The notes beneath the pieces are model-generated. The model ran no database searches. It saw only the letters and a list, made by a program, of their open reading frames with translations, and was not told the DNA's origin. From NCBI GenBank assembly GCA_006176705.1, contig QRFJ01001023.1, positions 248,001-312,000 of the forward strand: a DNA stretch of 64,000 nucleotides, given 5' to 3'. This stretch comes from Cocos nucifera (Eukaryota; Streptophyta; Magnoliopsida; Arecales; Arecaceae). Made by a program: the position numbers and the translations under genes. Numbering within the stretch: position 1 is the stretch's first letter; each line of letters begins with the position of its first letter. Below, piece by piece: positions 57,431-64,000 of this stretch.

Positions 57431-59278
57431 AGGTTACATTAGATCTAATTTTAATTTATTTTGATCTAATAATTAAGTAATTTTAGAGATCACATGAGAT
57501 GTGATTAGATCTAAAATTAAAAAAATTAAAAATTAAATAATTTAGATCTAAGTTGTACAAGATGCATGACTAGTTGTAAAATAGAATTATTCTATGTATA
57601 GTCTTGCATGATCATAATTTAATTTGATTGGTTATAATTTTTAGATCTATTTATTTATTATTTTTTAATGTTATAAATATTATAATGAGATCTAAAAAAT
57701 AAAAAATAAAATTATTTAATTTTTGTTCATATGAGATATGATGAATGCATGTTTAGACTAGTTATAGAATAGTTCTACATAATTATCTAACATAGAATTT
57801 ATTTTGATATGATCAATTTAAATTTATTTTTTTAGATAATTATGAGATAATTTAGATCTGAAAATATGCATGATATGATACATGAAGATGTATGCAAAAT
57901 ATGTTTATAGTTAGATCAATTTTTATATATAAGATATATGATGTAGATCTAACTAGTTTTATAGTTTTCATATTTCTAATTAAGGCGTTCCCCTTGACCA
58001 TCTGATCATAAGAACAAAGTAGAGTTTAAATGCCCTCTCCTCTCATTCGATGGGGTATTTTTATGATGTGTAGGGGTACTGCACGTTCGTTTTTAATTAA
58101 AAATCTAAAACTTATTTTCTATAAAATTCTAGATCCTGAAATCTTAAAATTTTATTTACATATTTTATTTATGAATCCTAAACTTAATTAAAAATTAAGA
58201 TTATGAAATATGTTAAGTCTAAAAATTAAAAATTTTTAGATTTAAGAGATATTCATAAAATTGGGTTCGGGCTTGGGTAGCTTAATTAGATCTAGCGGTT
58301 GATCAAATCGAATCAAGAGTTGGTTAGATGGGATCAAGTGTACTTAAATTGATCAGCCTAATAGGATTAAGTCTGGGTCAAGATCAAATCACATGAGTGA
58401 TCAATCAAGCTAAGACCTAATTAGGCTCAGTGGTTAAAGTCTGGATTATAGGCTAACATGATTAGTTCTGGCTTAACAATTTGGTGTTTAAAGTAAGTCT
58501 GGCAGATACGATCGATTAATTTTTAATTAGGAGCTACTGGACTCGAATACATTCTTGTCAAGTTACTAACATATCCCTTCCATCGATCTCACTTACTTGA
58601 CCATATTTATCGATCCAGTCCTAACTAAGGTGGTTAACAATCCAAGCTATCCCATGCCACTAGGTTAGTCATAATTGTTATGGCTATTGTAAGTCAAGTT
58701 TAAAGAAACCTAAAGCAAATCTCCCTAAGAAAAAATTAAGTCTAAGGTCTTCCACCATTGTAGATATGTGGGCCCTTCTCGGGGTTGATTATTTTCGGCT
58801 GGTCACAGTGGTTCAGTTGCATTGAGAAGACACAATCATGTCTATTAGGCATTGGATGCTATGGGCTGGAGGATAAATTGGGCTCAATATTCTAGATACG
58901 GTGAGAGACCCAATTAAAAATCTAATCTGTACAAATGGTTGGTCTGACTTAACTAAGGAGTGGATCAATATTTTGAGCATGATGAGATTCATGAATTAGA
59001 GATCAAGTTTAGGTGCACCATGATTAGAGAATCATTGGATAAGAGTTATCCGCTCATTAGCTAACCCATCATCAATAATTGTTAGGTGAGGTGATGAGTC
59101 AGTTAGTGGGATTGCACCACCCATTAGAAATCTATAATCATGGAGATTTTCGCATCTCTACAGAGAGAGTATAGGGATCCAAAAAAATAGTGGAAGCTAA
59201 TTTGTTTAAAAGTTAAATCACTAAATAAATTGGTCAAGACTTAATTACAATATTTAACTAGAAATTTTGACTCTCTAC
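57431..59278 (+). other. Non-coding leader of C
   Basis: About 1.85 kb, homologous to the leader of A. The hairpin arms are TCATAAGAA (58006-58014) and TTTTTATGA (58058-58066). No open frame. Confidence 0.75.
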
Positions 59279-60120
59279 ATGAAAATATCTGCATCCAATC
59301 CACTAGCACGTATCCTGGATATCCATAGACTGACCAGACCTAATTACATGAATTGGCTCCAGAACATCAAAATTGTTTTAGGTTCTGAGAAGTTAACTCA
59401 TGTATTGGACCAGAACCCCTCCACCTTACCAGCTCGTCCATCTGCTGAACAGAGAGGATCTCTTGACAAGTGGATGGATGAAGATAACAAGATCAGATAC
59501 TACATGTTGGGCTCGATGTCTGATGAGCTTCAACACCAACATGAAGATATCAAGACTGTCCATCAAATATTGGCTCACCTATAAGAGATGTTTGGTGAAC
59601 AGAGTCGCACAGCCAAATATTAGATCACTAAATGACTATTCAAGGATAAAATGCATGATGGCCAGTCAGTTCAAGATCATTATCTGATGATGTTCAAGGA
59701 CTTAGAACAGCTTGAGAAGCTTAGAGTGAAGTTGGATCTGGATCTGCAGAATGATATAATTCTGCAATCCTTGACTGATGCATATGGGTAGTTCAGCATG
59801 AACTACCATATGCATAAACATTAAAATACTCTAGTCGAGCTTATGAACATGTTGGTTACTGCTGAGCTTTCAATGAAAGATTCTAAAGGCTCAGTATTTG
59901 CTATGGAACGAACTTCTTCCAAGAGAAAGTCTTTTGGAAAGAAGAAGAAGTCCGCAAAAAAGTAGAAGATGGAAGAAGGAAAGAAAAAGAAGGCAGAGCC
60001 GAAGAAGAAGGCCACTGATAAACAAAAATATTTTCATTACAATACTGATGGCCACTGGAAGCAGAACTGCCCTTCATACCTAGCCATCCTAACGAATAAG
60101 AAGGAGGTAGGTCCTTCTGG
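59279..60120 (+). pseudogene. gag: gag of element C (broken)
   Basis: The ATG used by A is ATA here; the nearest in-frame ATG is at 59279, three codons earlier. Readable text includes ISASNPLARILDIHRL and YYMLGSMSDELQHQHEDI, with stops from 59582 on. The zinc knuckle reads YFHYNTDGHWKQNC, so its first two Cys are Tyr and zinc binding is lost. Confidence 0.9.
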
Positions 60121-63100
60121 AGGTATGCTCGTTACTGAATCTAACCTTACAATTTTTTCTGCATCCAGTTGGATGCTTGATTCTGGTTCTAGTACTCATT
60201 TATGCACTTCCATGCAGGATTTTAAGGATAGTAGGAGGCTGAGGGATGGTGAGATGATCCTACACATTAGAAATAGAGCAAGAATTACTGTTGTGGCCAT
60301 GAAAATCTACCCTCTTCGACTACCATCTGGTTTAGATTTAAAACTTAGGGATTGTTATTATGTACCTACAGCAAGCAAAAATTTGATTTTTATTTCATGT
60401 TTAGCATAAGAAGGCTATGTAATTAGTTTTCTTAAGGACCATTATAACATTCTTTATGAAAGAAATAAAATTATAAGTGATTTTCTTATTAACGATCTTT
60501 ACCAGTTACATATTGATGTATCTATTTTTAATATCAAGTAAAACGTGAATGCCATAAAATCAAAATGACCCAGGGATAGTCCAAATGATAGGTATCTATG
60601 GCACCTTAGACTAGGTCATATAGTAGAAGATAGGATTAATAAATTGGAGAAAATCTAGCTATTGAATCCATTGACTTCCGAGTCATATCTAATTTGTGAA
60701 TCATGTCTTCATGGCAAAATGACTAAACTTTCTTTTATAGGACATGGGAAAAGGGCCATGGATTTACTTATCTTAGTACATACTGATGTATGCGACCCAT
60801 TTGATGTGCCAGCTAGAGATAATTTTATCTACTTCATAACCTTCATCGATGATTTATCTTGGTATGGATATATGTATCGTATAAGACACAAGTCTGAAGC
60901 CTTTGAAAAGTATAAAGAATTCAGACATGAAGTAAAAAAGCAAACTGGAAAATCTATTAAGATTCTTTGATCAGATCGAGAAGGTGAATACCTTAGTCGA
61001 AAATTTCTAGACTATCTCAAGCAGAATGGCATAGTCTCTCAATGTACTCCATCTGGAATACCTCAACTCAATGGGATTTCAGAATGGAGAAATCGGATCC
61101 TATAAGATATGGTCCAATCCATGATGAGGTTCACAGACCTTTCTGATTTTCTTTGGAGATATAATTTGTTAACTACTATATATTTACTGAATAGGGTTCC
61201 TTCTAAAATCGTTCCTACCGTACCGTATGAGATAAGATATGGTAAGAAACTAAGTCTGAGTCATCTAAAAATTTGGAGTTGTCCGGCTCATGTCAAAAGA
61301 TAATAAGCAGATAAGTTTGATTATAGATTCTTTAGAGCTCGATTCATAGGACATCCTAAAGAGTCATTAGGATATTATTTCTACATTTTAGAAGATCATA
61401 ATGTGGTTATGAGTCGACATGCCATTTTTTTTGAAAAATAGTTTATTCAAGATGGCGGCATTGGAAAGCAGATCAAGCTAGAGAAGAAAGTCTTCCAAGA
61501 GTAAAGAGCTAAGGATCATTTGGAACTAAATCAGGTTGAGCCAATACAATCACTACCTCCTCCACCTCAAAGATCGAAAAGAGTTTTTCATCCCCTTGAG
61601 AGGTACTTACATACTATTTTAGAGAAAGTAGATAAAATATTCTTCATAGGTAATGGAGTTCATGGTGATGATCCCAAAACTTATAACGAAGCGATATCAG
61701 ATATCGACTCTGAGAAATGGTTAGAGGCAATGAAGTCAGAAATTGACTCGATGCACTCAAACCAAGTTTGGACCTTGGTAGATCCACTAGAAGGTAGAGT
61801 ACCTATTGGATCTACAAGAGAAAGATTGGTGCAGATGGAAATGTAGAGATATTCAAAGTCAGATTAGTGGCAAAAAGTTATAGTCAGCGCGAAGGTATTG
61901 ACTATTAGGATACCTTTTCGCCAATAGCCATGCTTAAATCCATTCACACATTGCTTACTGTTGCAGCCTATTTCAATTATGAAATATGAAAAATGGATGT
62001 GAAAATGGTGTTCTTAAATGAATATCTTGAAAAAGATATCTATATGAAACAGCCGTTGGGTTTCACATCCAGCGATACTGATCACAAAGTATGCAAGCTG
62101 CAAAGATCCATATATGCACTTAAGCAAGCATCTCGAAGCTGGAACACTCATTTTAATGATGTGATCAAATTGTTAGGTTTCATCAAGAATGAGGAGGAAC
62201 CATGTATTTTCAGAATGGTCAGTGGGAGCGCTATTGTCTTTCTCGTACTGTACATGGATGATATCCTCCTTATTGGAAATGATATTCCTATGTTGACCAT
62301 GGTTAAAATATGGTCATCTAAGGAATTCTCCATGAAAGACCTAGGAGAAGCATTCTTCATTCTTGGAATCAAAGTCTATAGAGATAGATCCAATAGAATG
62401 CTAGGTCTTTCATAGAAGAAGTACATAGAGGAGGTGCTAAAGAGGTTTAGCATGGAAAAGTCCAAGAGGGGTTTGGTACCCTTTAGATATGGCATTCATC
62501 TCTCCAAGAAGATGTGCCCTAGAACACTTGAGGAGATAGAATGCATGAGCAAGATTCCTTATGCTTCTGCAATAGAGAGCCTCATGTATGCCATGTTATG
62601 TACACGATCTGATATAACCCATGCTGTGAGTGTCATGAGCAGATATCAGTCAAATCTAGGTGAAGAACACTGGACTTCTGTGAAATGTATCCTTAAGTAC
62701 TTAAGAAGAACTAAGGATATGTTCTTGGTTTTTGGTAATGAAAACCTCCAAGTCCAGGGGTATATAGAGTCAGATTTTATGTCCGATATAGATGATCGAA
62801 AGTCAACATCTGAAAATCTATTTGTGTGTAATGGTGGTGCTGTCAATTGAAAGAATTTTAAATAGATAGTAATAGTAGATTCCACCATGAAAGCAGAATA
62901 CATCGCTGTGTCAGAAACTATGAAAGAGGCATTCTGGTATAAGAAGTTTGTTGCAGAAATCGAAGTGATGGCATCAGATGCCATTTCTCTATACTACGAT
63001 AATAATGGCACCACAGCCCTTGCTAAGGAGCCGAGGTCTCACTAAAAATCTAAATACATCGAGCGACGATACCACCTCATCCGCGATTATCTCAAGAAGG

Positions 63101-63231
63101 GATACGTTGAGATCAAGAGAGTCGACTCCGCAGACAATATGATAGACCCACTTATAAAGCCGTTAGGTCAGTAGAAGATCGAAACCCACCTTAAGAAGAT
63201 GGGACTTAGATTTGTAGCCAATTGGCTTTAG
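60121..63231 (+). pseudogene. pol: pol of element C: protease, integrase, RT, RNase H (broken)
   Basis: Protease with LDSGSSTHL (Asp at 60179). Integrase region with LWHLRLGHI near 60597 and HTDVCDPF near 60778. RT with KWLEAMKSEIDSMHSNQVW, several stops near 61905 and 61987, and an active site reading YMDD (62251-62262). RNase H runs from 62434 (YASAIESLMYAMLCTRSD) to LVANWL-like text ending at 63231. TAG at 61439-61441 falls at the same codon as stops in A and B. Confidence 0.92.
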
Positions 63232-63233
63232 GT

Positions 63234-63245
63234 CAAGTGGGAGTT
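63234..63245 (+). other. Polypurine tract of C
   Basis: CAAGTGGGAGTT before the 3' LTR; A has CAAGTGGGAGAT. Confidence 0.85.
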
Positions 63246-64000
63246 TGTTAGATATGTATGTCCTAGAAGCCAGAATTGGCTGATACTTATTATATACTTC
63301 TAAAGGTAAAATTATAATTTTGACTATAAATAATAAAATGGATTATTTTTTATCATAATGTGTATTTAGTGTCTATGATACATCCCTTGAGTTAATGGCA
63401 ATAATAATTCTTATTTTCAAGAGTTGAAAACTTAAGACATGAATTTTCATTATTAACTCATAAAATGCTTCTAACTATAGGATCATTATGAGGATGGTGA
63501 TTGATCTGGAAGGTTAGTGTACAATCACTTCTTTATAGTAGATGAGTCTCGAGTCTATGGTGTAGAGACATCAGAGCAAGAGTATAGGTACTCGTTAGAG
63601 AACGAGGGCACTGAGCGTGACCACCTCGAGCAGTCATTAAGAAGTCTACCTTCTCATCGATGATTGGCTCGAAGCTGTAGTTGTGTGTCTGATTCTTTGA
63701 CCTGAGGTGCATCAATAGTTTACCTTAAGGGTGTTATTGTTTGACTACACCATGACTCGGTCTCCTAGCCATACAAAACCCTGTGGTGTATGTTGGCTAT
63801 AGCATGTTCATTGTAGGAATTGGATTGCACCAAGAGAGAATCTATCTACCTCGATAGATGAGGAGTAGCCCTATGATGATCACGAGAATCAAGTCGATAA
63901 GCCCATGGCCATGGCAGAGTAAAATAATTGAAAGAGTTTCTATTAAGGTTTTCACATTGGACTTGAATTAAACGATTAATCATAGGACGAATATTAGGGT
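63246..64000 (+). repeat. 3' LTR of element C, truncated by the window edge
   Basis: First 755 bp of the LTR, starting TGTTAGATATG. It has the single-copy state of the segment duplicated in the 5' LTR. The minus-strand ORF 63533-63715 is chance. Confidence 0.93.

Larger units (their letters stand above)
54917..64000 (+). mobile_element. Ty1/copia retrotransposon of the A family (element C), right end outside the window
   Basis: Same organisation as A. The two LTRs differ at about 9% of positions over their first 145 bp by eye, so C is clearly older than A. It is inserted in E with CAGCT (54912-54916) as the left flank; the right flank is not in the window. Coding is broken in many places. 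Confidence 0.93.

Noticed and set aside
62251..62262. YMDD in the RT of C as a functional variant
   Set aside because: One G-to-A change in a copy full of stops; A and D have YVDD, so this is decay.
1..64000. tRNA, rRNA, CRISPR array, prokaryotic defence or biosynthetic genes
   Set aside because: None is visible. Matches to tRNA-Met are only 13-base primer sites, and the repeats lack spacer structure.

Overview
The window is plant nuclear DNA made almost entirely of transposable elements. I see no intact host gene, no tRNA or rRNA gene and nothing prokaryotic. All coding sequence belongs to retrotransposons or to a CACTA DNA transposon, and every copy carries stops or frameshifts. The long-LTR Ty1/copia families, the Athila-like Ty3/Gypsy elements and the intron-bearing gypsy-associated gene suggest a large-genome monocot. 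A palm is my guess from general resemblance only, and I could not test it.

Layout. An Athila-like LTR (1-1353, - strand) cuts a CACTA transposase relic (1354-3398, -). Three unlike simple-repeat arrays follow: a 12-bp GATC-rich minisatellite (3819-4520), a TTA/CTA microsatellite (4734-4950) and a C-rich array of about 135 bp period (4985-5421). Then begins a large - strand Athila-like element, here called G. Its 3' LTR (5422-6657, 17045-17625, 37785-37786) is split by two copia elements. A (6658-17039) is complete and young. B (17626-37779) is old and itself contains D (27304-37331), a copia element of another family with matching 2489-bp LTRs and a perfect CTAAG target duplication. The interior of G (37787-45741: 3' non-coding region, pol, end of gag) is interrupted by I (38631-41078), a compact non-autonomous LTR element on the - strand.

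From 45742 to the right edge each insertion sits in the previous one. H is an Athila-type 5' LTR with a decayed tRNA-Asp primer site (45742-47716, +). It is cut by F, a - strand copia element (47717-50530). F is cut by E, which carries a gypsy-associated coiled-coil gene with two introns (50531-54916, +). E is cut by C (54917 to beyond 64000, +), a third member of the A/B family. The missing halves of E, F, H and G should therefore lie to the right of the window in that order.

How the parts work. A, B and C share LTRs of about 2.3-2.5 kb, an initiator-tRNA-Met primer site, a non-coding leader of about 1.7-1.9 kb, then gag, protease, integrase, reverse transcriptase and RNase H, and a polypurine tract. 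The most interesting signals are non-coding: long foldbacks in the U3 promoter region whose arms change together, a leader hairpin with paired changes in all three copies, a cluster of WRKY-type W boxes in A, and a stop codon at the same pol position in A, B and C. All alignments, counts and boundaries were made by eye and may be off by a few bases.
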